From Actinomadura oligospora ATCC 43269 (lineage in GTDB: Bacteria; Actinomycetota; Actinomycetes; Streptosporangiales; Streptosporangiaceae): DNA of 64,000 nucleotides. The stretch is taken from NCBI RefSeq assembly GCF_000518265.1, contig NZ_JADG01000007.1, positions 186,001 to 250,000 of the forward strand, written 5' to 3'. A program made the position numbers and the translations under genes. Shown here in pieces: positions 1-7,836 of this stretch (position 1 is its first letter; each line of letters starts with the position of its first letter). The notes below the pieces were generated by a model. That model did no database searches, had not been told where the DNA came from, and worked only from the letters and a program-made list of their open reading frames with translations.

Positions 1-1
1 C

Positions 2-616
2 TCCTCGGCCACCGCCACCGCCGTCAAGGAGTGGCAGGAGGACCTGGGCATGGAGGAGACCGGCCAGGTCGCGCCCGGATCCGTCGTCGTCGCGCGGGAC
101 GAGATCCGCGTCGCCGAGCGCCGCGCGCAGGCCGGCGACCGCGCGAGCGGTCAGCTGCTCACCTACACCGGCACCACGCGCGTCGTCACCGTCAACCTGG
201 ACGTCAAGTACCAGAAGCTCGCCAAGGCCGGCGCGGGCGTCACCATCGACCTGCCCGACGGCGGCTCCACCAAGGGGACGATCAGCTCGGTCGGCAAGGT
301 CGCCACCCAGGCCAAGGCCGACGATCCGACCACGGTCAAGGTCACCGTCGAGATCGGCCGGCAGCGCGCCCTCGGCTCCTACGACAAGGCCCCCGTGGAC
401 GTCTACCTCACCGCGTCGAAGCACGCGTCCGTGCTGGCCGTCCCGGTCGGCGCGCTCGTCGCGCTGCCGGGCGGCGGCTACGGCGTCCAGGTCGTGCCCG
501 GCGCGTCCGCCCCCGTCCGGACCGTCAAGGTGGACACCGGCGTGTTCGCCCAGGGCAAGGTCGAGGTCACCGGCTCCGGCGTCACCGAGGGCACGAAGGT
601 CGTGGTGCCCACGTGA
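2..616 (+). CDS. Efflux periplasmic/extracytoplasmic adaptor (MacA/HlyD-like) with peptidoglycan-binding domain, 5' truncated
   Basis: The reading frame is open from the window edge, so the N-terminus is missing. The first visible residues ([11 protein letters not shown], then [11 protein letters not shown]) look like the end of a PG_binding_1 domain. The rest has the beta-barrel and C-terminal membrane-proximal character of HlyD/MacA adaptors, with segments such as [10 protein letters not shown] and [18 protein letters not shown]. It should couple an ABC exporter to the cell wall rather than to an outer-membrane channel. The stop codon overlaps the GTG start of the ATPase gene, so it belongs to a three-gene MacAB-type operon. 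The substrate cannot be told. The family assignment is inferred from the fold-like pattern and the neighbours. Confidence 0.8.
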   Translation, partial: SSATATAVKEWQEDLGMEETGQVAPGSVVVARDEIRVAERRAQAGDRASGQLLTYTGTTRVVTVNLDVKYQKLAKAGAGVTIDLPDGGSTKGTISSVGKVATQAKADDPTTVKVTVEIGRQRALGSYDKAPVDVYLTASKHASVLAVPVGALVALPGGGYGVQVVPGASAPVRTVKVDTGVFAQGKVEVTGSGVTEGTKVVVPT

Positions 617-1410
617 ACCTCCACGACGAGACCCTCCCGTCCACCGCGACGCGTCCCGAGAAGGTCATCTCGGACACGGACGCGACCCACTCGCCGGACG
701 GCCCGGCCCCCGCCTCCGAGGGGCCGGACTTCGCGGTGGTCGAGTTGCGCGAGGTCACCAAGTCCTATCCCGGCGACGTGACCGCCCTGGACGCCGTGTC
801 ACTGACGATCTCGCCGGGCGAGTTCGTCGCCGTGGTCGGACCGTCCGGGTCGGGCAAGTCCACGATGCTGAACCTGCTCGGCACGCTCGACGGTCCCTCG
901 ACCGGGACGGTCCTGTTCGAGGGCCAGGACGTGTCCCGCCTCTCGGACCGGCGGCTGTCGACGCTGCGCGCGCGCCGCATCGGGTTCGTGTTCCAGCAGT
1001 TCCACCTGGCAGCGGGCGTCTCCGCCGTGGACAACGTCGCGGACGGCCTGCTGTACGCGGGCGTCCCGATCTCCCGCCGACGCGCACGCGCGCGCGAGGC
1101 GCTGGAACGCGTCGGCCTCGGACACCGGCTCGGGCACCGTCCGCACCAGCTGTCCGGGGGCGAGAAGCAACGCGTCGCGATCGCCCGCGCCGTCGTCGGC
1201 GACCCTGGGCTGCTACTCGCGGACGAGCCGACCGGCGCCCTCGACACCGCGTCCGGCACGGTCGTCCTGAACCTGCTGCGCGAGCTCTCCGGAGGCGGCA
1301 CCACCGTCGTCCTCATCACCCACGACCGCGACATCGCCGCCCAGATCCCCCGCAACGTCACCATGCGGGACGGGCGCGTCGTCTCCGACACCGCGGAGTC
1401 CCCCGCATGA
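613..1410 (+). CDS. ABC transporter ATP-binding protein, MacB/LolD type
   Basis: This protein of about 265 residues drives an FtsX-type permease by ATP hydrolysis in the cytoplasm. It has a complete motif set: Walker [11 protein letters not shown]-loop FVFQQFHL, signature [14 protein letters not shown], Walker [13 protein letters not shown] and switch histidine in LITHDRD. The D-loop style DEPTGALD is typical of the MacB/LolD/SalX group. I place the start at the GTG that overlaps the upstream stop (GTGA). The first 40 residues are a polar leader with no homology that I recognise. The stop overlaps the next gene by four bases (ATGA), so translation of all three genes is probably coupled. Confidence 0.93.
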   Translation: MNLHDETLPSTATRPEKVISDTDATHSPDGPAPASEGPDFAVVELREVTKSYPGDVTALDAVSLTISPGEFVAVVGPSGSGKSTMLNLLGTLDGPSTGTVLFEGQDVSRLSDRRLSTLRARRIGFVFQQFHLAAGVSAVDNVADGLLYAGVPISRRRARAREALERVGLGHRLGHRPHQLSGGEKQRVAIARAVVGDPGLLLADEPTGALDTASGTVVLNLLRELSGGGTTVVLITHDRDIAAQIPRNVTMRDGRVVSDTAESPA

Positions 1411-2765
1411 CCGCCGCCGACGCCCCCTCGGGCCGCGGCCTGCGCCGCCTGGAGCGAAGAGCGAAACAACCAAAACGCGAGCAGCGGCCGAACCGCGACC
1501 AACGGCCCGAACACGAGCAGCCGCCCAACCGCGAGCAACGGTCCGAACGCGAACGGCGATCGAAGCGCGGCCGGCGCGTGGACCGGGCCGGACGCCTCGG
1601 CGCACGGGACGTCCTGCGCGTCGGAGCGGCCGGACTGCGGTCGCGCCCCCTTCGCGTCGTCCTCTCCGCACTGGGCATCGCCATCGGCATCGCCGCCATG
1701 ATCGGCGTCGTCGGGATCTCCACGTCCAGCCGGGCGCAGCTCCAGGCCACCCTCGACCGCCTCGGCACCAACCTGCTGACGGTCACCCCCGGCCGCGACT
1801 TCTTCGGCAGCAACGCGCAGCTCCCGTTCACCGCGCCGGGCATGATCGCGCGGATGCCCGACGTGGAGTCCGCCGCCGCCACCGGCAAGCTCAGCGACAC
1901 GCACGTCTACCGCAACGACCACATGGACCCCAACGAGACCGGAGGGATCTCCGTCATGGCGGCCGACCTGCGGCTCCCGGGCACGATCGGTCTCACCCTG
2001 CGCTCCGGATCCTGGTTGAACGCCGCGACCGGCCGCTACCCGGCCGTCGTCCTCGGCTCCGCCGCCGCCGACCGGCTCGGCGTCGCCGGCGCGGGCGGCC
2101 AGGTGTGGCTCGGCGGACGCTGGTTCACCGTCGTCGGCGTCCTCGCCCCGAACGCGCTCGCGCCCGAACTGGACTCGTCCGCGCTGGTCGGCTGGGACGC
2201 CGCGGTCTCCCGGCTCGGCTTCGACGGGCACGCCACCACGGTCTACACGCGGACCGCCAAGAAGTCCGTCGAACGCGTCCGGGACCTGCTCGCCGCGACC
2301 GCCAACCCGGAGTCGCCGAACGAGATCGAGGTGTCCCGGCCGTCGGACGCGCTGGCCGCCGAGCACGCCGCGAACCAGACCTTCACCGCGCTGCTGCTCG
2401 GACTCGGCGGCGTCGCGCTGCTGGTCGGCGGCGTCGGGGTCGCGAACACGATGGTCATCTCCGTCCTGGAACGCCGCGCCGAGATCGGCCTGCGCCGCGC
2501 CCTCGGGGCCACCCGGGGCCAGATCCGGCTCCAGTTCCTCACCGAGTCGCAGCTGCTGGCGGCCCTCGGCGGGCTCGGCGGCGTGGCACTCGGCGCGCTC
2601 GTCACCTTCGGCTTCGCGGTCGCGCAGGGCTGGCCCACGGTCGTCCCACCCTGGGCCATGGCGGGCGGACTGGCCGCCACCCTCCTCATCGGCGCCGTCG
2701 CGGGCCTCTATCCCGCGCTCCGGGCCGCCCGCCTCCCCCCGACGGAGGCCCTGACCAGCCCCTGA
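1407..2765 (+). CDS. FtsX-like ABC transporter permease (MacB C-terminal type)
   Basis: This 452-residue membrane protein is the permease partner of the preceding ATPase. The N-terminal 55 residues are very charged (runs of Arg, Glu and Gln). A transmembrane segment follows, then a MacB-PCD-like extracytoplasmic domain (about residues 95-310), and then three helices of the FtsX core. The segment [22 protein letters not shown] is the characteristic FtsX signature between the second and third core helices. It ends with the usual [16 protein letters not shown]. MacB normally carries the ATPase in the same polypeptide; here the ATPase and permease are separate, as is usual in actinomycetes. Peptide or lipid export and cell-envelope stress are possible roles; the cargo is unknown. 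Confidence 0.92.
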   Translation: MTAADAPSGRGLRRLERRAKQPKREQRPNRDQRPEHEQPPNREQRSERERRSKRGRRVDRAGRLGARDVLRVGAAGLRSRPLRVVLSALGIAIGIAAMIGVVGISTSSRAQLQATLDRLGTNLLTVTPGRDFFGSNAQLPFTAPGMIARMPDVESAAATGKLSDTHVYRNDHMDPNETGGISVMAADLRLPGTIGLTLRSGSWLNAATGRYPAVVLGSAAADRLGVAGAGGQVWLGGRWFTVVGVLAPNALAPELDSSALVGWDAAVSRLGFDGHATTVYTRTAKKSVERVRDLLAATANPESPNEIEVSRPSDALAAEHAANQTFTALLLGLGGVALLVGGVGVANTMVISVLERRAEIGLRRALGATRGQIRLQFLTESQLLAALGGLGGVALGALVTFGFAVAQGWPTVVPPWAMAGGLAATLLIGAVAGLYPALRAARLPPTEALTSP

Positions 2766-2897
2766 GGCGACGCCCGCCCGAAGCCCCGCACACGACGACT
2801 CACGCACGACGACCGGCACAAGCCGACCGGGCCGCACGACGACCGGCGCATAACGACCGGCACATGCCGACCGGCGCACGACGGCTCGGCGCGACGA

Positions 2898-2930
2898 AAG
2901 GCCCCGTCCCTCGGGTGAGGGCGGGGCCTT
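2898..2930. terminator. Bidirectional rho-independent-like hairpin
   Basis: A GC-rich stem of about 14 pairs (AAGGCCCCG...CGGGGCCTT with one bulge) separates the plus-strand efflux operon from the converging bldG unit. The 130 bases before it hold loose copies of an ACGACCGGCAC-like word. Confidence 0.75.
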
Positions 2931-2969
2931 GTCGCATGACGTCGCGCGACCGGCTCGGGGGGTCGCCGG

Positions 2970-3416
2970 TCAGGTCGCCGGAGGCGCGGGCCGGTCGGCC
3001 GGCCAGCTCATCCGGATCTGGACGCCCTTGGGGGTGTTCGAGATCTCCACGTCATCGGCCAGCCCGGCGATGACGGCGAGACCCAGATCGGCGTCCCCGG
3101 CCAGGGCCAGGGCCGGGAGGTCGTCCGGCCGCGGCGCCGAGGGAGGTCCGCCCTCCGCCTCGTCCGCCGGGACCGAGTCGCTGACGATCACCTGGAACCG
3201 GTGTGCCGTGTCGCTCAGCTCGAGCCGCACCGGTTCGTCGGGACAGTGCGCGCGGTGTGCCTCCACCGCGCGCGAGCACGCCTCCCCGACCGCCAGCCGG
3301 ACCTCGTCCATGATCGCCTCGTCGACGCCGCTGCGTCGGGCCACGGCGGTCACGATCAGACGGGCCGTCCGGACGTGGACGGGGAGCGCGCTGAAAGAGA
3401 GTTCGACGGTCGCCAT
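2970..3416 (-). CDS. Anti-sigma-factor-like protein, partner of BldG (HATPase_c_2 family)
   Basis: This 148-residue protein starts 16 bases after bldG. It matches the second gene of the Streptomyces bldG operon in position, size and general sequence (RsbW/SpoIIAB-like serine kinase/anti-sigma fold). The expected helix with the N-box is present as GEACSRAVEAH (about 44-54), but the ATP-coordinating Asn of RsbW is replaced by Arg49. The glycine-rich G1 (DxGxG) box is reduced to SDSVP, followed by a loop rich in Pro, Gly and Asp. ATP binding may therefore be weak or lost. Its role would be to bind BldG, a sigma factor, or both. The assignment rests on operon context plus the recognisable fold. 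Confidence 0.85.
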   Translation of the reverse strand: MATVELSFSALPVHVRTARLIVTAVARRSGVDEAIMDEVRLAVGEACSRAVEAHRAHCPDEPVRLELSDTAHRFQVIVSDSVPADEAEGGPPSAPRPDDLPALALAGDADLGLAVIAGLADDVEISNTPKGVQIRMSWPADRPAPPAT

Positions 3417-3432
3417 CTCTCTGTCAGGCCGC

Positions 3433-3786
3433 CTACTTGGCGCCCTTGCGCTTCTCCTCGGCCTCGGCGATCGTCTTGTGGATCCCGAAGACCTTGGTCA
3501 GCCCGGTGATGCGGAAGATCTTGAGGATGCGCTCCTGGGTGCAGACCAGCTCCAGCGAGCCGTCGTGCGCGCGCACCCGCTTCAACCCGCCGACCAGGAC
3601 GCCGAGACCGGTCGAGTCGAGGAACTCCACCTTCTCCATGTCCACCAGCAGGTGGAACTTGCCCTTGTTCACCAGGTCGATCAGCTTCTCGCGAAGCTTG
3701 GGGGCCGTGTAGACGTCGATCTCGCCTTCCACGGTGATGACGGTGAGGCCGTCATCGGTGGTGTAGTCGTTCACCTTCAGGTCCAC
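3433..3786 (-). CDS. bldG: BldG, anti-sigma factor antagonist (STAS domain)
   Basis: This 117-residue STAS protein has long stretches that I recognise from Streptomyces BldG, for example [31 protein letters not shown] and [14 protein letters not shown]. The phosphorylatable serine is Ser58 in DSTGLG. BldG controls aerial development and secondary metabolism by binding anti-sigma factors when unphosphorylated. I chose the GTG at 3786 because GGAGG lies four bases upstream and because the length then fits the 113-residue family norm; an upstream ATG in frame would add 32 unrelated residues. It is the first gene of a two-gene operon with the anti-sigma partner and diverges from the helicase gene across about 255 bases. 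Confidence 0.95.
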   Translation of the reverse strand: MDLKVNDYTTDDGLTVITVEGEIDVYTAPKLREKLIDLVNKGKFHLLVDMEKVEFLDSTGLGVLVGGLKRVRAHDGSLELVCTQERILKIFRITGLTKVFGIHKTIAEAEEKRKGAK

Positions 3787-4041
3787 AGGTCCTCCAGCGC
3801 CGTGCAGCAAACTTGCACTCCGCACGCCCCGATCCCCCCGGACAGTCCGGTTTCGGGACGACGGAACTCCGTCGAGATTCAACCACGCTCCGCCGCCCTA
3901 CAGGCAGGTTATCGCCTACTGGGACGAAACTTCGGGCCATCGCGTCTGACCTGGTGATCTGCCGGTGATGGCATGGGGAGGCCAGCCTCCGGCGGCGGGG
4001 CGTTCTCAACGTTGTCCCCCGGCTGGCACACTGAAAACCTC

Positions 4042-6435
4042 ATGCCCGGCCAAAGATCTCCCGAGCCCCTGGACCGCCTCCTCGCCGATCCCACCCGCCG
4101 TGGGCGGATCACGCATGTCCAGAACGTCCCCGCACGTCAGGGCCGCCGCGCCCCCTGGCCGTCCTGGACCCCGCCGGAGCTGCTCGACCGTCTCGCCGCC
4201 GCCGGCATCGAGGCCCCCTGGCGCCACCAGGCCGAGGCCGCCGAACTCGCCCACGCCGGGCGCTCTGTGATCATCGCCACCGGCACCGCCTCGGGCAAGT
4301 CGCTCGCCTACCTCCTCCCGGCCCTGGCCGCCGTCCACACCGCCCCCACCATCCCCACCCCCCGCGAGGCCGCCCCCGCGCAGGTCACCGAACCCGCGCA
4401 GGCCGCCGCCCCGGGCCGAAGGCCCACAGGCGCGCTCGGACGGACCGTGGGCGAGGGGACCGTGATCTACCTGTCCCCGACGAAGGCACTCGCGGCGGAC
4501 CAGCTCCGAGCCGTCCGGGCGCTCCGGCTGCCGCGGGTCCGTGCGGCCACCTACGACGGCGACACGCCACGCGACGAGCGCGGATGGGTCCGGCAGCACG
4601 CCAACTACGTGCTGACGAATCCGGACATGCTGCACCGCTCGATCCTGCCCGGCCACTCCCGCTGGTCGGGGTTCCTGCGCCGCCTCCGCTACGTGATCAT
4701 CGACGAGGCGCACGGTTACCGGGGCGTGTTCGGCTCGCACGTCGCGCAGATCATCCGCCGCCTGCGCCGCGTGTGCGCCCGGTACGGGGCGTCCCCCACG
4801 TTCGTCCTGGCGTCCGCGACGACCTCCGAGCCCGCGACCGCCGCGTCCCGCCTCACCGGCCTGGACGTGATCGCCGTGGACGACGACACGTCCCCGCGCG
4901 GCCCCGCGACCTTCGCGCTGTGGGAACCGCCGCTGACCGACCTGCGCGGCGAGCAGGGCGCGCCCGTCCGCCGCACCGCCACCGCCGAGGCCGCCGACCT
5001 GCTCGCCGACCTCGTCGTCGAGAACGTCCAGACGCTGGCGTTCGTCCGGTCCCGGCGGGGAGCGGAGTCCGTCGCGCTCGGCGCCAGGCGCGCGCTCGAG
5101 GAGGCCGCGCCCGAGCTGACCGGCCGGGTCGCCGCCTACCGCGCCGGATACCTGCCCGAGGAGCGCCGCGCGCTCGAGAAGTCGCTGCGCACCCGCGAAC
5201 TCGTGGGCCTCGCCAGCACGAACGCCCTCGAACTCGGCGTGGACGTTTCGGGCCTGGACGCCGTCCTGGTCTGCGGCTGGCCCGGCACCCGCGCCTCGCT
5301 CTGGCAGCAGGCCGGACGCGCCGGACGATCCGGACAGTCCGCCCTGGCCGTCCTCGTCGCCCGCGACGACCCGCTCGACACCTACCTCGTCCACCACCCC
5401 GAGGCGATCTTCGGCACCCCCGTCGAGGCCACCGTCCTGGACCCGGACAACCCCTACGTCCTCGGCCCCCACCTGTGCGCCGCCGCCGCGGAACTCCCCC
5501 TGAACGACGCCGACCTCGACCTGTTCGGCCCGACGGCCGGGGACCTGCTGCCCGACCTCGTCCGGCGCGGCATGCTCCGCCGCCGTCCCGCCGGATGGTT
5601 CTGGACGCGCCGCGACAACCCGGCCGACCTCGCCGACATCCGCGGCGCGGGCGGCGCCCCCGTCCAGGTCGTCGAACTCGCCACCGGCCGCCTCCTCGGC
5701 ACCGTGGACGAGTCGTCCGCCCACACCACCGTGCACGACGGCGCCGTCTACCTCCACCAGGGCGAGTCCTTCGTCGTCCAGACCCTCGACCTGGACGACT
5801 CGGTCGCCCTCGTCGAGGCCGCCGACCCCGACTACTCGACCACCGCGCGCGACGTCACCGACATCCGGATCGTCGAGGAGCTCCGCTCCACGCCGTGGGG
5901 CGAGGCCCGCCTGCACTACGGCGCCGTCGAGGTCACCCACCAGGTCGTCGCCTACCAGATGCGCCGCCTCCAGACCGGCGAGATGCTCGGCGAGAAACCC
6001 CTCGACCTCCCGCCGCGCACCCTGCGCACCCGCGCCGTCTGGTGGACCCTCTCCGCCGACCAGGTGGACACCCTCGGCGACCTGGACCTCGCGGGCGCCG
6101 CCCACGCCGCCGAACACGCCTCCATCGGCCTCCTCCCCCTGTTCGCCACCTGCGACCGCTGGGACATCGGCGGCGTCTCCACCGCCGTCCACCCCGACAC
6201 CGGCCTCCTCACCGTCTTCGTCTACGACGGCCACGAGGGCGGCGCGGGCTTCGCCGAACGCGGCTACCGCGACGCCCTCTCCTGGCTCACCGCCACCCGC
6301 GACGCCATCGCCTCCTGCGAATGCGAAACCGGCTGCCCCTCCTGCATCCAGTCCCCCAAGTGCGGCAACGGCAACGACCCCTTGGACAAACAAGGCGCCC
6401 TAACCCTCCTAGCCCACCTCCTCCCCCACCCCTAA
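4042..6435 (+). CDS. DEAH-box helicase with DUF1998 domain (MrfA-like; helicase/secretion-neighbourhood family)
   Basis: This superfamily 2 helicase has 797 residues. It contains Walker A TGTASGKS (about residues 80-87), motif II IIDEAH, motif III SATTSEP, and a C-terminal DUF1998 segment ending in a cysteine cluster (CECETGCPSC...CGNGND). That cluster suggests a bound metal, as in MrfA/Hrq1 DNA-repair helicases. Actinobacteria keep this gene next to the Tad cluster, which gave rise to the TIGR family name DECH_helic. It also diverges from bldG in Streptomyces. The ATG at 4042 matches the family N-terminus; earlier in-frame starts add 23 atypical residues. DNA unwinding in repair is inferred from the family. 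Confidence 0.92.
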   Translation: MPGQRSPEPLDRLLADPTRRGRITHVQNVPARQGRRAPWPSWTPPELLDRLAAAGIEAPWRHQAEAAELAHAGRSVIIATGTASGKSLAYLLPALAAVHTAPTIPTPREAAPAQVTEPAQAAAPGRRPTGALGRTVGEGTVIYLSPTKALAADQLRAVRALRLPRVRAATYDGDTPRDERGWVRQHANYVLTNPDMLHRSILPGHSRWSGFLRRLRYVIIDEAHGYRGVFGSHVAQIIRRLRRVCARYGASPTFVLASATTSEPATAASRLTGLDVIAVDDDTSPRGPATFALWEPPLTDLRGEQGAPVRRTATAEAADLLADLVVENVQTLAFVRSRRGAESVALGARRALEEAAPELTGRVAAYRAGYLPEERRALEKSLRTRELVGLASTNALELGVDVSGLDAVLVCGWPGTRASLWQQAGRAGRSGQSALAVLVARDDPLDTYLVHHPEAIFGTPVEATVLDPDNPYVLGPHLCAAAAELPLNDADLDLFGPTAGDLLPDLVRRGMLRRRPAGWFWTRRDNPADLADIRGAGGAPVQVVELATGRLLGTVDESSAHTTVHDGAVYLHQGESFVVQTLDLDDSVALVEAADPDYSTTARDVTDIRIVEELRSTPWGEARLHYGAVEVTHQVVAYQMRRLQTGEMLGEKPLDLPPRTLRTRAVWWTLSADQVDTLGDLDLAGAAHAAEHASIGLLPLFATCDRWDIGGVSTAVHPDTGLLTVFVYDGHEGGAGFAERGYRDALSWLTATRDAIASCECETGCPSCIQSPKCGNGNDPLDKQGALTLLAHLLPHP

Positions 6436-6639
6436 CCCCCCGCCCCACCGTGGAAAGCAACACCCGAGCGCCGCAACCCCCCAGTAACGCTCGCGCCAAT
6501 CCCGCCCAAGTCCCACGCCCACGAGAACCGTGACGCGCGCCAACCAGCGCAGCAATCACAACCAACGCATCTCCCCCCAACCTCACCAGCCGCACCAACC
6601 CCTCCTGCAAAGCACCCACCCCACCACCCAGCACAGCGG

Positions 6640-6952
6640 GCACAGCCCCCGCGCGGGTGCCGACATAGAACGAGCTGACCTCCGCGTCCGCGAGCAACTC
6701 GCGCCGCCCCGCGCGGACGGGACGTGAGGCGCCCCCCGCCCGATCCCGCTGGGAGTCGCGCCCCCGCGCGGACGGGACGCGGGACGCACGTCGACGCCGT
6801 TCCAGTCGGTCATGCGCCGCCCCCGCGCGCGGACGGGCCCCACACATGGGGCGAGGCTGATGTGACTGCGCCGCCCCGCGCGCGGACGGGACATCGATGG
6901 TCTGGCCCACATAGGAGAAGGTGCCGCGCCGCCCCCGCGCGCGGACGGGACA
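6640..6952 (-). CRISPR. Degenerate CRISPR-like array (six repeats, no cas genes)
   Basis: Six copies of a repeat with core CCCCGCGCGCGGACGGGAC (plus strand) lie at about 6640-6665, 6701-6724, 6755-6779, 6814-6840, 6868-6893 and 6926-6952. Start-to-start spacing is 53-60 bases. The intervals are 35, 30, 34, 27 and 32 bases and unrelated to each other. Repeat length (24-27) and period are near those of type I-E arrays. The copy at 6640 is the most diverged; a decayed terminal repeat would place the leader at the right, hence the minus-strand call. Against a working array: repeats differ in number of C and CG units, there is no A+T-rich leader, and no cas gene is in the window. The 6894-6925 interval matches the DUF11 gene at 50909-50940. 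Confidence 0.45.
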
Positions 6953-7109
6953 GGCGCCGCAGCAGCGCAGACGGCATGCCACCCAAGTGGCACAGACCAC
7001 ACAACGGCGCGGTTGCTCAGCGGCGCCGTAGTTCAGACGGCACGACGGCTTGAGACACAGACGGCACGGCGATGTGCACGGCGCAGCAACGCGGCCCGCA
7101 CAGCGGCAC

Positions 7110-7234
7110 GGCTGCGTGGTGGCACGGCTGCGTGGTGGCACGGCGGCGTGGTGGCACGGCGGCGTGGTGGCACCGCAGTGGTGCAAGCACGCAGCCCTGC
7201 AGGCACGCAGCCCTGCAGGCACGCAGTGCTGGAG
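7110..7234. repeat. Two tandem arrays with 16-bp units
   Basis: Four copies of GGCTGCGTGGTGGCAC (the last two with GGCGG at the start) run from 7110 to 7173 without gaps. A second array of GCACGCAGCCCTGCAG follows at 7187-7234, with two perfect copies and one partial copy. Both have the same 16-bp period although the units differ. Replication slippage is the likely origin. Confidence 0.85.
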
Positions 7235-7263
7235 AAGCGCAGCGCTGGAGACGGCTCGGCCAC

Positions 7264-7441
7264 GCGGACAGCACGACGGTGCAGACGGCACAACGGCGCG
7301 GACGGCGCGGACGGCACAACGGTGCGGGCGGCACAACGGTGCAGACAGTGCAGACGGCACAACGGTGCAGACGGCGCGGCGGTGCAGACGGTGCAGACGG
7401 CGCGGCGGTGCAGACGGCGCGGACGGCGCGGCGGTTCAGAC
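7264..7441. repeat. Minisatellite of alternating 8- and 9-bp units
   Basis: About twenty units run in series, drawn from GGTGCAGAC, GGCGCGGAC (9 bp), GGCACAAC and GGCGCGGC (8 bp). Because 8- and 9-bp units alternate, no reading frame is kept, which argues against a coding role. Confidence 0.8.
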
Positions 7442-7836
7442 GGCAGGATGGGGTGGGCCTCGCAGCCGCAGGCGGCGTGGGCGGCATGGTGACCAGGTCA
7501 CCAGATGGCGGAGCTATCACGCCCCCATCCAGGCCCCACACCCTCGGCTGGGGCACCTGCCTCAACATCCCCGGGGCCCTCGCAGCGCATCCACGACGAA
7601 CCACTCACCGCGTCGGCGGCCACATCCAGACCGGCGCTCCTTGGACGGCGCCCAACCCGGGAGGCGCAGGGCAACCGGTCCGAGCAGATCGCGGCGGCGC
7701 ACGCACTCCACCCAGCCGTGGCTGTCCAAACACGCAGAGGAGCCCGAGCGATCACGTCCCGTTCAGGCCCAGCCACCCGCGGCTGAACGACGCGCTGGAA
7801 CGTCCACGGGCCTTCGCTGAGGGCTCCGCGGATGGG

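Larger units (their letters stand above)
6436..7836. other. 1.4-kb gene-free stretch built of several repeat types
   Basis: I find no convincing gene here on either strand; open frames are long only because stops are rare at this G+C, and their translations are low-complexity. From left to right it holds a C-rich tail after the helicase (6436-6640), a CRISPR-like set of spaced repeats (6640-6952), short units around CAGACGGCAC (6970-7070), two 16-bp tandem arrays (7110-7234), an 8/9-bp minisatellite (7264-7441) and about 390 bases without clear pattern. Neighbouring genes on both sides are conserved, so the stretch is an expansion between syntenic genes. Confidence 0.7.

Noticed and set aside
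765..2879. A 704-codon open frame on the minus strand opposite the ABC transporter genes
   Set aside because: It lies antisense to two genes with full ABC motifs; its translation is Arg/Gly/Ala low-complexity, as expected from a mirrored codon frame in high-G+C DNA.
4006..6393. A 795-codon minus-strand frame opposite the helicase
   Set aside because: Composition is Gly/Val/Glu/Ala repeats with no domain, while the plus strand encodes all helicase motifs.
6780..6813. A second spacer-like interval resembling the start of the first ArsA-like gene (about 37080-37096)
   Set aside because: Only 16 of 17 bases match, over half the interval, so it may be chance in G+C-rich DNA; it does not show the full-length, boundary-exact match of the 6894-6925 interval.
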